Shown here in pieces: positions 16,410 through 25,384 of a stretch of 64,000 bases of DNA (within the stretch, counting starts at the first letter, position 1; every line of letters begins with the position of its first letter). The translations under genes and the position numbers were made by a program. Below the pieces are notes generated by a model, which saw only the letters and a list, made by a program, of their open reading frames with translations, was not told the DNA's origin and searched no databases. The stretch is from Arthrobacter sp. MSA 4-2. GTDB lineage: Bacteria; Actinomycetota; Actinomycetes; Actinomycetales; Micrococcaceae. The DNA lies in the NCBI RefSeq assembly GCF_016405885.1, contig NZ_JAEKGC010000002.1:304093-368092 (forward strand), written 5' to 3'.

Positions 16410-17944
16410 GCGGCCCGCTCCTGCAGGCGGAAGCCCAGAGCTACCGACACGTCGTCGGGGTCGGGGTGAACGTGTCCAGCGAGATCCGCAACGGTCCAGG
16501 CGACCTTGAGCACCCGATCCCAGCCTCGGGCGCTGACCAGGCCGCGCTCCAGGGCCCTGTCCAATGCTGCGGTGACCCCGCGCGGCAGGCGGAGTTCATC
16601 CCGCAGGATCCTGCCCCGGATCTCCGAATTCGTCGAACAACCCCAGCGGGAAAGTCTTTGAGCCTGTGCGCTCCTCGCCGTGTGCACCCGAGCAGCAACG
16701 GCGGAGCTGCTCTCCCCTGCCGTCCCGCTGACATAGTCGTTCAGTGCAACCCTGTTGACCGCAAGCTGCAGGTCGACCCGGTCAAGCAAGGGACCGGACA
16801 GTCGATTGAAGTAACGACGGCGCTGCTGTGCAGTGCACTGGCATTCAGTACCCTTGCCCGAGGCGAGGCCGCACGGGCACGGATTGAGGGCGAGCACGAG
16901 CTGGAACCGGGCGGGATAGGCCGCCGTTCCCGCCGAGCGGTGGAGCACCAGGGAACCACTCTCAAGCGGCTCACGCAGGGCCTCAAGCACCCGCCGCTCA
17001 TACTCGGGAGCCTCATCGAGGAACAGAACGCCCCGGTGCGCACGGGAGGCCGCCCCGGGTCGCGGTATGCCACTCCCACCTCCGATGATCGCGGCCGCCG
17101 TTGCCGTGTGATGAGGGTTCTCAAAGGGCGGGCGACGCCGAAGCGAATTGCACGGCGTACCGCTGAGCGAGTGAATGGCCGTGACCTCCATGGCGTGCTG
17201 GTCATCAAGGTCCGGCAGGATGCCAGGCATCCGTTCGGCGAGCATCGTCTTTCCCGCACCGGGTGGACCGACCATCATCAGATGGTGGGCGCCGGCGGCA
17301 GCGACCTCCAGGGCGAACCGTGCCTCAGCCTGGCCTGCAACATCCGCAAGATCGCGTTGCGCTCCCGCCTCCGGCTGGGCTGGGTCTGCCTCCTGCTGCT
17401 CGGGCTCACTCCCATTGAGCGACTGCACGGCAGCAGGATCGGCACCATATGCCAGGAGCACCTCTGCAAGTGAACGGTAACCACATACCTCGGCGCCCGG
17501 GACAAGTGCAGCCTCCGCCTGGTTGCCGAGGGCCACGACGACGTCGCTGTATCCGGCAGATACGGCCGCCATGACCGCCGGAAGCACGCCTCGGATCGGG
17601 CGGAGCCGACCGTCGAGGCCGAGTTCGGAGAGGAACACGGTCCGTCCGCAGCCCCGAATGTCCCCCGCGGCGGCCAGCGCCGCCATCACGATGGCAAGGT
17701 CGAAACCGGAACCACCCTTTGGAAGCGACGCCGGAACGAGGTTAACGGTGATTTTGCGGCGGCTGAGGGGGACCCCCGCGTTCCGCGCGGCCGCCCGGAT
17801 GCGTTCCTTCGCCTCGTTCAAAGAAGCATCCGGCAGGCCAAGGAGGACAAACGCCGGCAGCGTCTGGCCGATGTCGGCCTCGACCTCCACAATGTAGCCG
17901 TTGAGCCCCACCAACGCGACCGAGTACGCGCGGCCCAACGCCAC
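16406..17944 (-). CDS. comM: ComM/YifB-type Mg-chelatase-like AAA+ ATPase
   Basis: A 512-residue ATPase. ComM is a helicase promoting branch migration during natural transformation. The N-terminal Lon-protease-like region (1-180) is followed by Walker A GPPGAGKTMLAERMPG, a Walker B region in HRGVLFLDEAPE, and a C-terminal Mg-chelatase-type domain. Four Cys in the NPCPCGLASGKGTECQC segment likely bind zinc. It begins 1 nt after the stop of yraN and overlaps dprA by 4 nt, so the three are co-transcribed. Confidence 0.93.
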   Translation of the reverse strand: MALGRAYSVALVGLNGYIVEVEADIGQTLPAFVLLGLPDASLNEAKERIRAAARNAGVPLSRRKITVNLVPASLPKGGSGFDLAIVMAALAAAGDIRGCGRTVFLSELGLDGRLRPIRGVLPAVMAAVSAGYSDVVVALGNQAEAALVPGAEVCGYRSLAEVLLAYGADPAAVQSLNGSEPEQQEADPAQPEAGAQRDLADVAGQAEARFALEVAAAGAHHLMMVGPPGAGKTMLAERMPGILPDLDDQHAMEVTAIHSLSGTPCNSLRRRPPFENPHHTATAAAIIGGGSGIPRPGAASRAHRGVLFLDEAPEYERRVLEALREPLESGSLVLHRSAGTAAYPARFQLVLALNPCPCGLASGKGTECQCTAQQRRRYFNRLSGPLLDRVDLQLAVNRVALNDYVSGTAGESSSAVAARVHTARSAQAQRLSRWGCSTNSEIRGRILRDELRLPRGVTAALDRALERGLVSARGWDRVLKVAWTVADLAGHVHPDPDDVSVALGFRLQERAA

Positions 17945-18301
17945 CTAGATCACCGCCCGGACGTGTTCGATCTGAGGACTGCCCGCACCATCATCGAGGA
18001 TGGCCACGGCGTCGACGCGGAAACCTGCGAAGCGCTGCCCGTGCGCCCGGGCCCACTTGGAGGCCAGCACGTAGAGCCGCTCCAGCTTCGCCGTGCTGAT
18101 CGCCTCCAGCGGGTGCCCGAAATCCTGGGAGGTGCGCGTCTTGACCTCAACGATGACCAGGGTCGCGCCGTCCACCGCCACCAGATCGATCTCGCCGGTG
18201 GGGCACCGCCAGTTCCGGTCCACCACCTGCAGTCCCCGCGCTTCGAGGAACGCCGCAGCGGCCTCCTCGCCCCGCCGTCCCAGTTCGTCCTTCGCCGCCA
18301 T
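17945..18301 (-). CDS. YraN family protein (UPF0102), endonuclease-like fold
   Basis: A 118-residue protein with the PD-(D/E)xK-like pattern: E near 13, DLVAVDG, and VEVKTRTS. Family members are predicted Holliday-junction-type nucleases, not firmly characterised. The ATG at 18301 is chosen because GGAGGTGG lies 5 nt upstream; a GTG five codons earlier overlaps that site. It is the first gene of the yraN-comM-dprA block. Confidence 0.9.
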   Translation of the reverse strand: MAAKDELGRRGEEAAAAFLEARGLQVVDRNWRCPTGEIDLVAVDGATLVIVEVKTRTSQDFGHPLEAISTAKLERLYVLASKWARAHGQRFAGFRVDAVAILDDGAGSPQIEHVRAVI

Positions 18302-18521
18302 CAACGCCACCTCCACGACAAGGATGGAAGGTTCTCGGGCGAAGCTGATGAGCGACAGCCGCTATGTGGATAACCCGCCGGTCGAGATCGAACGCGGCTC
18401 AGCCCTAAGCCAGAGATTCACCAAGGAAGTATGCGGTACGCCGACGCCATGGAGTCCGAAGGCGAGTAAGCTCGCATGCTATAAAACCGGCTCATCAACC
18501 GCGCACGAGGAGGGACCAGCA

Positions 18522-18734
18522 ATGACACCCATCGAAGACAGGACGGCCGGAGGGTCGGAGGCGGACCAGCTTGAGCAGCAGACGCCGGTCGCTTCGGATG
18601 GCGGCGAGGATGATGCCAGCGCCGGGGTTTTCGCCGTAGGCAACGGTGGCTCGGAGGCCGACGTCCTCGAACAGTCCGTTGACCTGCCCGAAGATTCCGA
18701 TTCGGAATACCCGCGGGACAGCGACGAGGAATAG
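18522..18734 (+). CDS. Small acidic hypothetical protein with duplicated GGSEADxLEQ motif
   Basis: A 70-residue strongly acidic protein with no predicted membrane segment. GGSEADQLEQ (about residues 10-19) recurs as GGSEADVLEQ (about 42-51), so it may be an internal duplication; it ends in an Asp/Glu/Ser tail. GAGGAGGGA 6 nt upstream is a strong ribosome site, and TATAAA at 18480-18485 is a fair -10 element. It is the only plus-strand gene between two minus-strand blocks. No function is recognised; disordered acidic proteins of this size are common in Arthrobacter. Confidence 0.7.
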   Translation: MTPIEDRTAGGSEADQLEQQTPVASDGGEDDASAGVFAVGNGGSEADVLEQSVDLPEDSDSEYPRDSDEE

Positions 18735-18810
18735 CCGCGCCTGAGGAACGGCCCGGCGCTGCCGAGGGGCACGCCGCCCATCGACGTGCGCAGGCACCAA
18801 AACCGGAAGC

Positions 18811-19137
18811 CTAGCCCCCCAACGGCCCGTCCTTGGGCAATGCGAGGTCGTCCGACTTCGAGAGTTCCTCGACATTGACGTCCTTGAACGTGATGACCCG
18901 GACGTTCTTCACGAAGCGCGCCGACCGGTACACGTCCCACACCCAGGCGTCCTGCAGGGTGAGATCGAAGTAGACCTCACCGTCCGCGGAGCGTGCCTGC
19001 AGGTCGACGTGGTTCGCAAGGTAGAACCGCCGCTCGGTCTCGACGACATAGCTGAAGAGACCCACGACATCGCGGTACTCCCGGTACAGCTGGAGCTCCA
19101 TGTCGGTTTCGTAGTTTTCAAGATCTTCGGCGCTCAT
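18811..19137 (-). CDS. DUF2469 family protein
   Basis: A 108-residue conserved actinobacterial protein (MSAEDLENYETDMELQLYREYRDVVGLF at the start) that usually follows rnhB, as here. GGGGGA precedes the chosen ATG by about 10 nt; a TTG six codons earlier is less likely. It is rich in aromatic residues and charged, with no membrane segment. Function is unknown. It begins inside the last codons of rnhB, so the genes are coupled. Confidence 0.9.
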   Translation of the reverse strand: MSAEDLENYETDMELQLYREYRDVVGLFSYVVETERRFYLANHVDLQARSADGEVYFDLTLQDAWVWDVYRSARFVKNVRVITFKDVNVEELSKSDDLALPKDGPLGG

Positions 19138-19144
19138 GAATCCA

Positions 19145-19870
19145 TCATCCCCCAATTTCGAGGCCGGGGCTTCCCGGCCGTTCAGTGCTTCCCAGCCGCC
19201 AGGATCGGCGGTGGTAGTCGGTTGGTCCGCGGCCGTCGATGGCGGCCCGGTGGGCGGCCGTCGCGTAGCCCTTGTTGACCTCCCAGCCGTACTCCGGGTG
19301 CTCCCGGGCGAGCGACGCCATCAGGTCATCCCGTTCGACCTTGGCCAGGACACTCGCGGCCGCGACGCTGAGGCAGTCGAGGTCGGCCTTGATGCGGGTG
19401 GTGACCGGCGAGTCGCAGCCGGTGGGCACGGGTCCGGTGTCGAAGAGGCTGCCCTGGCCGCCCGCCGAGAGCCAGTCGTGGTTGCCGTCAAGGATGACGG
19501 CGTCGGGGCGGACGGTCGCGAGGACCTGCTCCCACGCCCGGTTGCCCGCCGCCCGGAGGGCGGCCATCAGCCCGTCGGCGTCGATCTCGGCCGCACTCGC
19601 GTGCCCGACGCCGTAGGCGGCGGCCCAGCGCCGGATCCGCGGCACCAGGGCGGTCCGGTCGGCGGCCGAGAGGAGCTTGCTGTCCCGCACCCCGCGCAGT
19701 CCCTTGACCGCGTCGAGGTCGATCACCACCAGGCCCACCGACACGGGACCGGCAAGCGCTCCGCGGCCCACCTCGTCGCACCCCGCGACATACCGGTGGC
19801 CGGTCGAAGTGAAGGTGCGCTCGAAGGACAGGGTGGGTGCCTTGGAACGGGCGGTACGGACCGAAGCCAT
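19145..19870 (-). CDS. rnhB: Ribonuclease HII
   Basis: A 241-residue enzyme that removes ribonucleotides from DNA. The catalytic DEVGRG motif occurs in GCDEVGRGALAGPV near residue 31-44, a further acidic residue in VILDGNHD, and one in KADLDCLSVAAASVLAK. The first codon overlaps the stop of lepB by 1 nt. The C-terminal about 25 residues after DYHRRSW are weakly conserved. Confidence 0.95.
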   Translation of the reverse strand: MASVRTARSKAPTLSFERTFTSTGHRYVAGCDEVGRGALAGPVSVGLVVIDLDAVKGLRGVRDSKLLSAADRTALVPRIRRWAAAYGVGHASAAEIDADGLMAALRAAGNRAWEQVLATVRPDAVILDGNHDWLSAGGQGSLFDTGPVPTGCDSPVTTRIKADLDCLSVAAASVLAKVERDDLMASLAREHPEYGWEVNKGYATAAHRAAIDGRGPTDYHRRSWRLGSTERPGSPGLEIGG

Positions 19871-20736
19871 CAGTTCCCCGATGCGCCTTCGGCCGGTGCG
19901 GGGATGTTCTCGAACACCTCGGGGTAGCTGTCGAGGCCGGAGGCGTTGCTCAGGGGCCAGGCGATGACCGAGGCCTTGCCTTCGATGGCGTCGACGTCGA
20001 TGAACCCGCCGTCCTTGTCCTGGTTGGCCCGCGAGTCCGCGGAGGCGTTGCGGTGATCCCCCATCACCCAGATCTTGCCCTCGGGCACGGTGACGTCGAA
20101 GGGGGTGTCTGACGGCGCCGCCCCCGGGAAGAGGTACGGCTCGTCAAGCGGTTCCCCGTTGACGGTCATGCGGCCCTCGGCGTCACAGCACACGATCCGG
20201 TCACCCTCGAGCCCGATGACGCGCTTCACGAGGTGCTGCTGCGACTCGTCCGGGGCGAGCCCCACGAACACGAGCGCTTCGCTGAGCCAGCTGGTGTCGG
20301 CGTCGGCCGCCGCTTCGGGCAGCCACTTTTCATCGTCCCGAAAAACGACGACGTCGCCGCGCTCCAGCGCGAAGGGTTCGGGCACGAGCTGGTTGACGAA
20401 GATCCGGTCGTCGATCTGCAACGTGTTCTCCATTGATCCCGAGGGGATGAAGAAGGCCCGGAAGAGGAAGGTTTTGATCAGGAAGGAGAGGACGAGGGCG
20501 ATGACCACGATCGTCGCGATCTCCTTGAGCCAGCCGAGGAAGCCGCCGCCCTTGCCGCCGGAATCTTTCGCTGCGGCCCTTGAGCCTGCACCCGCAGAAG
20601 ATCCCGCACCGGCAGAGGGCTCAGGACCCGTTGCGCCACCGTCGGCGGGTACAGCGTCGGGTCCAGCGGGGGTGGCACCGGCCGGCTGCGGGCCGCCGGC
20701 TCGGGCGGCCGACTTCCAGTGGAAGCGTCGTGGCAT
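19870..20736 (-). CDS. lepB: Signal peptidase I (first copy)
   Basis: A 288-residue membrane protease removing signal peptides from exported proteins. A long Ala/Gly/Pro-rich cytoplasmic N-terminus (1-65) precedes one membrane segment (about 72-95). The catalytic Ser101 is in IPSGSM and Lys171 in VKRVIGLEGDR; RGDVVVF and MGDHRNASADSR complete the family boxes. A paralogue lies directly upstream. The gene is coupled to rnhB by a 1-nt overlap. Confidence 0.96.
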   Translation of the reverse strand: MPRRFHWKSAARAGGPQPAGATPAGPDAVPADGGATGPEPSAGAGSSAGAGSRAAAKDSGGKGGGFLGWLKEIATIVVIALVLSFLIKTFLFRAFFIPSGSMENTLQIDDRIFVNQLVPEPFALERGDVVVFRDDEKWLPEAAADADTSWLSEALVFVGLAPDESQQHLVKRVIGLEGDRIVCCDAEGRMTVNGEPLDEPYLFPGAAPSDTPFDVTVPEGKIWVMGDHRNASADSRANQDKDGGFIDVDAIEGKASVIAWPLSNASGLDSYPEVFENIPAPAEGASGN

Positions 20737-20827
20737 TTAGGAAATCCTCTGCATCTTGGCCGGCGGTGGAGCTGCCGTTCTGTTCCTACTGAATCTCTGT
20801 GGCGTTCCGCTCAACGCCCTCCCCCGG

Positions 20828-21499
20828 TCAATCGATGGCGCCGGCCCGGTCCAGCGGCCACACCAGGTGTTCCGCCCGCCCCAGGACGCGCTCCTCGGAC
20901 ACGAATCCGCCGCCCGGAGCGCCGAGCAGCGCGCGCGAATCGGCCGATTCGGAGCGGTGATCACCCATCACCCACAACCTACCCTCCGGAACGGTGACGT
21001 CGAAGGGAGTCTCGCTGGGCGCGTCGCCGACGGAGACGTACGGCTCATCGAGGGTCTTTCCATTGACGCTCACCCGGCCATCCTCTCCGCAGCATTCGAC
21101 CCGGTCGCCGCCGACGCCGATGACCCGCTTGACGTAGACGGTATCGGACCCGCGCAGCCCAAGCCACTGCCCCACCATCCCTGCGGCCTTCTGGGCGGTA
21201 CTGCGCGGATCGCTGATCGGATCGAAGGACCCGCGGCCGTCAAAGACGATGACGTCGCCCCGCTGGATCGGCCGGTCGCCGAAGGCGCTCTTGCTGACGA
21301 GGATGCGGTCGCCCTGGCGCAGCAGGGGTTCCATCGAGGCCGACGGAATGAAGAACACGTCGATGACCAGCGCCCGCAGGACGGAGGTGAGCACGATTGC
21401 GAGAATCAGGACCGGTAGCACAAAACGCCAGCCCCACACAGGAGACCGGCGTTTTGTGTGCTCCCGGGCCGGAGGCCCGGGAGCTTTGTCTTTCCGCAC
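20828..21499 (-). CDS. lepB: Signal peptidase I (second copy)
   Basis: A 223-residue paralogue of the neighbouring signal peptidase, with a short N-terminus, one membrane segment (about 24-46), Ser55 in IPSASM, Lys124 in VKRVIGVGGDR and MGDHRSESADSR. The start is uncertain: GTG at 21499 lies 11 nt after the rplS stop and has no ribosome site, but no later start keeps the membrane segment whole. Two terminator-like hairpins (21419-21484) lie within the first 27 codons. Two tandem lepB genes are common in actinobacteria; different substrate sets are inferred, not shown. Confidence 0.9.
   Translation of the reverse strand: MRKDKAPGPPAREHTKRRSPVWGWRFVLPVLILAIVLTSVLRALVIDVFFIPSASMEPLLRQGDRILVSKSAFGDRPIQRGDVIVFDGRGSFDPISDPRSTAQKAAGMVGQWLGLRGSDTVYVKRVIGVGGDRVECCGEDGRVSVNGKTLDEPYVSVGDAPSETPFDVTVPEGRLWVMGDHRSESADSRALLGAPGGGFVSEERVLGRAEHLVWPLDRAGAID
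21419..21484 (-). terminator. Two hairpins after rplS, inside the 5' part of the second lepB
   Basis: GCTCCCGGGCC/GGCCCGGGAGC (21460-21484, 11-bp stem, 3-nt loop) and CACAAAACGCC/GGCGTTTTGTG (21419-21429 with 21448-21458, 11-bp stem) stand 26-91 nt after the rplS stop. The second has the A-stem-T form of a terminator. Both overlap lepB codons, so they would limit read-through from rplS into lepB. Confidence 0.55.
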
Positions 21500-21509
21500 C
21501 AAAAACGGG

Positions 21510-21869
21510 TTACTTGACCGTCTTGGGATCGCGCTTTTCCTTGATCTTGGCTGCCTTGCCGCGCAGATCGCGCATGTAGTACAGCTTGGCGCGGCGCACG
21601 TCACCCTTGGAGACGACCTCGATCTTGTCGAGGACCGGGGAGTGAACCGGGAAGGTACGCTCCACACCGACACCGAAGCTGACCTTGCGGACGGTGAAGG
21701 TTTCGCGGATGCCGTCACCCTGGCGTCCGAGCACGAAGCCCTTGAAGATCTGAACACGGGTGTTCTTGCCTTCAATGATGTTCACGTGGACGTTGATGGT
21801 GTCGCCGGCGCGGAAGTCCGGGATGTCGTTCCGGAGTGAACCGGCGTCGACCGAGTCGAGAATATGCAT
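21510..21869 (-). CDS. rplS: 50S ribosomal protein L19
   Basis: A 119-residue ribosomal protein at the 30S-50S interface ([24 protein letters not shown]). Conserved parts include [35 protein letters not shown] and [15 protein letters not shown]. The ATG at 21869 has AGGAG 7 nt upstream; an in-frame start 8 codons earlier would lie on that site. It follows trmD at a distance of about 200 bp, which suggests its own promoter. Confidence 0.97.
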   Translation of the reverse strand: MHILDSVDAGSLRNDIPDFRAGDTINVHVNIIEGKNTRVQIFKGFVLGRQGDGIRETFTVRKVSFGVGVERTFPVHSPVLDKIEVVSKGDVRRAKLYYMRDLRGKAAKIKEKRDPKTVK

Positions 21870-22075
21870 CTTTATACTCCTGGTGAACGCCACAGGTCAT
21901 TCACGTTGGTCGCAGCGGTCAAGGCCGGTGAAGCAGGCAATTACCGCCGAAGAAAGTTAGCCGGCTGCACCGCTACCCGGGGCCGGCGTGCCGAGCTGTT
22001 GGCTGCGCTCCCCCTGTGGCAGGGGCGGGCCCAGCAGGCACAAGCCCCAATTATTCCATAGAGAACAGACAGGGG

Positions 22076-22873
22076 CTAATCTGCGGCGTCCGGGCGGGGA
22101 ACGAGCCGCCCATCGACGATGTCGATGCCCGCCTTGGCCAGGGCGGCACGGTCGGCGGCGGTGAGCGAGGGGACGTCGATGGCGTCCAGCAGGTCCGGAC
22201 GCCGGGCGGCGGTGCGGAGGAACTGCTCAGTGCGGCGGAACTCGGCGATCTTCGCGTGGTTGCCGCTGAGCAGCACGGGCGGGATGCCGCGGCCGCGCCA
22301 GAAGGAGGGCTTGGTGTAGACGGGGTATTCGAGCAGCCCGTCGGCATGGGACTCCTCGACGAGGGATTCGGGGTTGCCGACGACGCCGGGGATGAGGCGG
22401 CCGACGGCCTCGACCATGGCGAGCACCGCCACCTCTCCCCCGTTGAGGACGTAGTCGCCGAGGCTGACCGGCAGCACGTCGAAGGACTCCGACGCCCAGT
22501 CGAGCACGCGCTCGTCGATGCCTTCGTAGCGGCCGCAGGCGAAGACGAGGTGCTCGCGAGCGGCGAACTCGTGGGCCAGGGCCTGGTTGAACACCGTGCC
22601 GGCGGGTGAGGGCACCACCAGGAGGGGACGCGCGCCCGCGGGACTCTGCTCGGAGATCGAGAGAAGGGAAAGCGCCCAGGGTTCGGGCTTCATGACCATT
22701 CCGGCGCCGCCCCCGTACGGGGTGTCGTCAACCGTGCGGTGCTTGTCGACGGTGAAGTCCCGCAGGTCGTGGACGTGCACATCGAGCAGGCCGTCCTTCC
22801 GGGCCCTGCCGATCAGGGAGACATCGAGGGCCGCCAGATACTCCGGGAAAATCGTGACGACATCGACGCGCAC
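22076..22873 (-). CDS. trmD: tRNA (guanine-37-N1)-methyltransferase
   Basis: A 265-residue knotted SPOUT methyltransferase that makes m1G37 in tRNAs and prevents frameshifting. N-terminal [42 protein letters not shown] and [15 protein letters not shown] (the knot that binds S-adenosylmethionine) are all present. The start overlaps the rimM stop by 1 nt. It belongs to the rpsP-khpA-rimM-trmD cluster. Confidence 0.97.
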   Translation of the reverse strand: MRVDVVTIFPEYLAALDVSLIGRARKDGLLDVHVHDLRDFTVDKHRTVDDTPYGGGAGMVMKPEPWALSLLSISEQSPAGARPLLVVPSPAGTVFNQALAHEFAAREHLVFACGRYEGIDERVLDWASESFDVLPVSLGDYVLNGGEVAVLAMVEAVGRLIPGVVGNPESLVEESHADGLLEYPVYTKPSFWRGRGIPPVLLSGNHAKIAEFRRTEQFLRTAARRPDLLDAIDVPSLTAADRAALAKAGIDIVDGRLVPRPDAAD

Positions 22874-23490
22874 TATCGGCCTTCCCCGGCCGCCCGGGTT
22901 GCACTGTCGGGCAGCTCACCGGCGTCGCTGGAGTCGCCGTCCAGCTCGTCCTCCCCGTCATCCGGCGCGGAGTTGGAGCCGGGCAGGTTCAGCTCGAACA
23001 GGCCGGCGGGAGGATTCACGGTGACGAACCCCTCCTCGGGGTTGACCTCGGGGACGATCTCCCCAACGAACGGAACGAGGACTTCGTGGCCGTCGGTGAG
23101 CTCGACGACGAGCAGGTCCTGGACGGTCATGGTGCGAAGTGCGGTCACCTTCCCGACGACGTTCCCCTCGTGGCGCACGTCGAGTCCGACGAGTTCGTGT
23201 TCGTACCAGGCGTCGTCGTCCTCATCGTCGGTGGTGTCGCTGTCGATGAAGAGGGTTCCGCCGCGGAGGGTCTCGGCCGTATTCCGGTCGGGCACCTGCT
23301 CGAAGGCGACGATGAGCGTGTCCTTATTCCAGCGGGCCTTGGCCACCGTCAGCTCCGGCAGCGCGATGCCCTCGGCGCGGAAGACCGCCCCGGGCTCGAA
23401 GCGGTCCTCGGGGGCGTCGGTGAACAGCTGGACGGTGACCTCACCCCGGATTCCGTGGGGCTTGCCGATCCTTGCGACGAGTACTTCCAT
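22873..23490 (-). CDS. rimM: Ribosome maturation factor RimM
   Basis: A 205-residue 16S rRNA maturation factor that binds S19 and assists 30S head assembly. The RimM N-domain begins [15 protein letters not shown] and the PRC barrel includes [13 protein letters not shown] and [15 protein letters not shown]. An acidic linker lies between the domains ([12 protein letters not shown]), and a 35-residue Ser/Asp-rich tail is unconserved. A hairpin separates it from khpA. Confidence 0.95.
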   Translation of the reverse strand: MEVLVARIGKPHGIRGEVTVQLFTDAPEDRFEPGAVFRAEGIALPELTVAKARWNKDTLIVAFEQVPDRNTAETLRGGTLFIDSDTTDDEDDDAWYEHELVGLDVRHEGNVVGKVTALRTMTVQDLLVVELTDGHEVLVPFVGEIVPEVNPEEGFVTVNPPAGLFELNLPGSNSAPDDGEDELDGDSSDAGELPDSATRAAGEGR

Positions 23491-23546
23491 GGTGCTGCTC
23501 CTGCGTTCCGGTGAGGGACATCGGGGAAAATTCTGCGGCGAAACGG

Positions 23547-23584
23547 GTTCGGCCCCACCACCATCAACTGGTGAGGGGCCGAAC
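23547..23584 (-). terminator. Hairpin between khpA and rimM
   Basis: GTTCGGCCCC (23547-23556) pairs with GGGGCCGAAC (23575-23584), a perfect 10-bp stem with an 18-nt loop. No T run follows on the minus strand, so it is more likely an attenuator or mRNA-stabilising structure than a full terminator. Confidence 0.5.
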
Positions 23585-23604
23585 GGTAAAGCAGGGGTGC
23601 GGGC

Positions 23605-23850
23605 TCAGGCGTGCCGGCGGTCGGTGTCGACGACGTCGACCCGGACCGGCTCGCCGTCCGCAAGTGCTGAAACGACGGTGCGCAGGGCGCGTGCCGTGCG
23701 GCCCTGGCGGCCGATGACACGGCCCAGGTCCTCCTGGTGGACCCTCACTTCGAGGGTCTCGCCGCGGCGGTTGCTCTTTGCGGACACCTGGACGTCGTCC
23801 GGGTGATCCACGATGCCGCGGACGAGGTGGTCCAGCGCTTCAGCAAGCAA
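23605..23850 (-). CDS. khpA: KH-domain RNA-binding protein KhpA
   Basis: An 81-residue single KH domain (MLAEALDHLVRGIVDHPDDV...). The RNA-binding loop is IGRQGRTARALRTVV. It lies between rpsP and rimM, the conserved position of khpA in Gram-positive bacteria. Homologues pair with KhpB and bind many mRNAs. Its start is 1 nt past the rpsP stop. Confidence 0.95.
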   Translation of the reverse strand: MLAEALDHLVRGIVDHPDDVQVSAKSNRRGETLEVRVHQEDLGRVIGRQGRTARALRTVVSALADGEPVRVDVVDTDRRHA

Positions 23851-23851
23851 C

Positions 23852-24253
23852 TTACTCGGCCTCGGGTGCTTCCGCGGCCTCGTCGGCCTTCTTAGCCTTG
23901 GGCGTGATGGCCTCGGGGACGATCACAGAACCCTTTTCGGGAGCAACGAATGCATCCTTGGGTGCCTTGGTCCGCAGAGTGCCTTCCTGGCCCTCCAGGC
24001 CCTTGAACTTCTGCCAGTCACCGGTGATCTTCAGCAGTGCCGAGACCTGCTCGGTCGGCTGGGCGCCGACGCCGAGCCAGTACTGCGCACGGTCGGAGTT
24101 GATCTCGATGAACGAGGGCTCCTCGGTGGGGTTGTACTTACCGATTTCCTCGAGGGCACGGCCATCACGCTTGGCGCGTGCATCCATGACGACGACACGG
24201 TAGAAAGGTGCGCGGATCTTGCCCATGCGCTTGAGGCGAATCTTTACGGCCAC
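23852..24253 (-). CDS. rpsP: 30S ribosomal protein S16
   Basis: A 133-residue ribosomal protein; residues 1-80 match S16 ([36 protein letters not shown]). The second GTG at 24253 is chosen: AGGAG lies 11 nt upstream and it fits the usual MAVKIRL start; the GTG four codons earlier sits on the ribosome site. A Lys/Ala/Glu-rich C-terminal tail is common in actinobacterial S16. First gene of the rpsP-khpA-rimM-trmD cluster. Confidence 0.97.
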   Translation of the reverse strand: MAVKIRLKRMGKIRAPFYRVVVMDARAKRDGRALEEIGKYNPTEEPSFIEINSDRAQYWLGVGAQPTEQVSALLKITGDWQKFKGLEGQEGTLRTKAPKDAFVAPEKGSVIVPEAITPKAKKADEAAEAPEAE

Positions 24254-24383
24254 TTGTGTGGTCACTCCTTGATAATGAAAGGGGCGAACCCGTCATCCTG
24301 CTCCCGTGGGGCGGGCCATTCGGAGGGGTTCAAAGGACACAATTCACGCACAGAGAGAGGGGCTGCACGGATCGAGTACGAAT

Positions 24384-25313
24384 CTATTGTGCCAGACGGT
24401 GGGGTGTTTGGGCGATTCCTGCGGCGGGCGCGCCCACGGCGACCCTAATGCTGTTGTTCCAGGGGTCGCGGAAGCGCAGTTCCGCCCCCGTCGAGTGCCG
24501 CTCGATGCCCGCGAACCGCAGCCGGTCGGCGAGTGCGTCGACGTCGTCGGCAGCCGACACGGTGATGAGGACCTCGCCGAGCCCGAGGGTGTCCTGCCGC
24601 GGCCCGGCCCCCCTGCTGTTCCAGACATTCATTGCCATGTGGTGGTGATAGCCGCCAGCGGATACGAAAAGGGCCTGCCCGTGCCAGCCCGCCGTGCGCT
24701 CGAAGCCGAGGGTGTCGACGTAGAAGGCCTGCGCAGTGTCGATGTCCCCGACCTGGAGGTGGACGTGCCCGACGCCGGCGCCGGCCTTCCGCAGGTCACC
24801 GACGGCCGATTCGGTCAGGTGGTTGGTGAGGTACTGAGCCGGCGGCAGGGCTCGATTGTCCATGACCACGCTCCGGGACGGGCCGGTGCCGGTCCACTGC
24901 CACGTCGTCCTCGGCTTGTCGAAGTACAGTTCGATCCCATTGCCTTCGGGGTCGGTGAAGTAGAACGCTTCGCTGACGAGGTGGTCGGCGCTTCCAACAT
25001 ACCGGCTGTCCGGGTGGCGTGCGGCGCTGGCCACTGTGGCCGCGAGGTCCGTCCGGCTGCCGAAGAGAAGCGCCGTATGGAACAGGCCCGCCTCGGTGGG
25101 CGCCGGAAGGCGGAGCCCGGCGGCCGGGGAAAGGTGGATCAGCGGGGTGGACCCGCGCCCCAGGTACAGCCCGGCCCCGTCACCGCCGTCGGGCCCGGCA
25201 AGCTGCTCGAGGCCAAGGGCGTCGGTGTAGTAGCGGGCCATGGCGTCCAGGTTGCCGACCTTGAGCGTAACGGTTGCCATTCCGGTGTCCGGCGGCAGCA
25301 GATCGATGGTCAT
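24384..25313 (-). CDS. VOC-superfamily protein, CatE-like (two glyoxalase-type modules)
   Basis: A 309-residue protein with two vicinal-oxygen-chelate modules (about 12-130 and 165-290). Metal-ligand-like residues are seen: His in GLFHTALLF, Glu in GNGIELYFD, His in GVGHVHLQVGD, His cluster in GGYHHHMAMNVW, Glu in GAELRFRD. The arrangement resembles CatE/YfiE-type extradiol dioxygenase-like proteins. Substrate is unknown. GGAGG lies 5 nt before the ATG. A perfect palindrome 38 bp upstream suggests control by a MarR-type regulator. Confidence 0.85.
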   Translation of the reverse strand: MTIDLLPPDTGMATVTLKVGNLDAMARYYTDALGLEQLAGPDGGDGAGLYLGRGSTPLIHLSPAAGLRLPAPTEAGLFHTALLFGSRTDLAATVASAARHPDSRYVGSADHLVSEAFYFTDPEGNGIELYFDKPRTTWQWTGTGPSRSVVMDNRALPPAQYLTNHLTESAVGDLRKAGAGVGHVHLQVGDIDTAQAFYVDTLGFERTAGWHGQALFVSAGGYHHHMAMNVWNSRGAGPRQDTLGLGEVLITVSAADDVDALADRLRFAGIERHSTGAELRFRDPWNNSIRVAVGAPAAGIAQTPHRLAQ

Positions 25314-25350
25314 GGTGTCCTCCTAGGTAAAGTCCTTATGGAGTTAACAC

Positions 25351-25362
25351 TTGAAGCTTCAA
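25351..25362 (-). promoter_or_regulatory. Palindrome TTGAAGCTTCAA, candidate MarR-type operator
   Basis: A perfect 12-bp palindrome 38 bp before the VOC-protein ATG and 23 bp past the stop of the upstream hydrolase gene. Short palindromes of this kind are typical of MarR/DUF24 regulators that control aromatic or electrophile detoxification genes. No such regulator gene is adjacent. Confidence 0.45.
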
Positions 25363-25384
25363 CTTATTCCCGGAGGGGCGGTGG

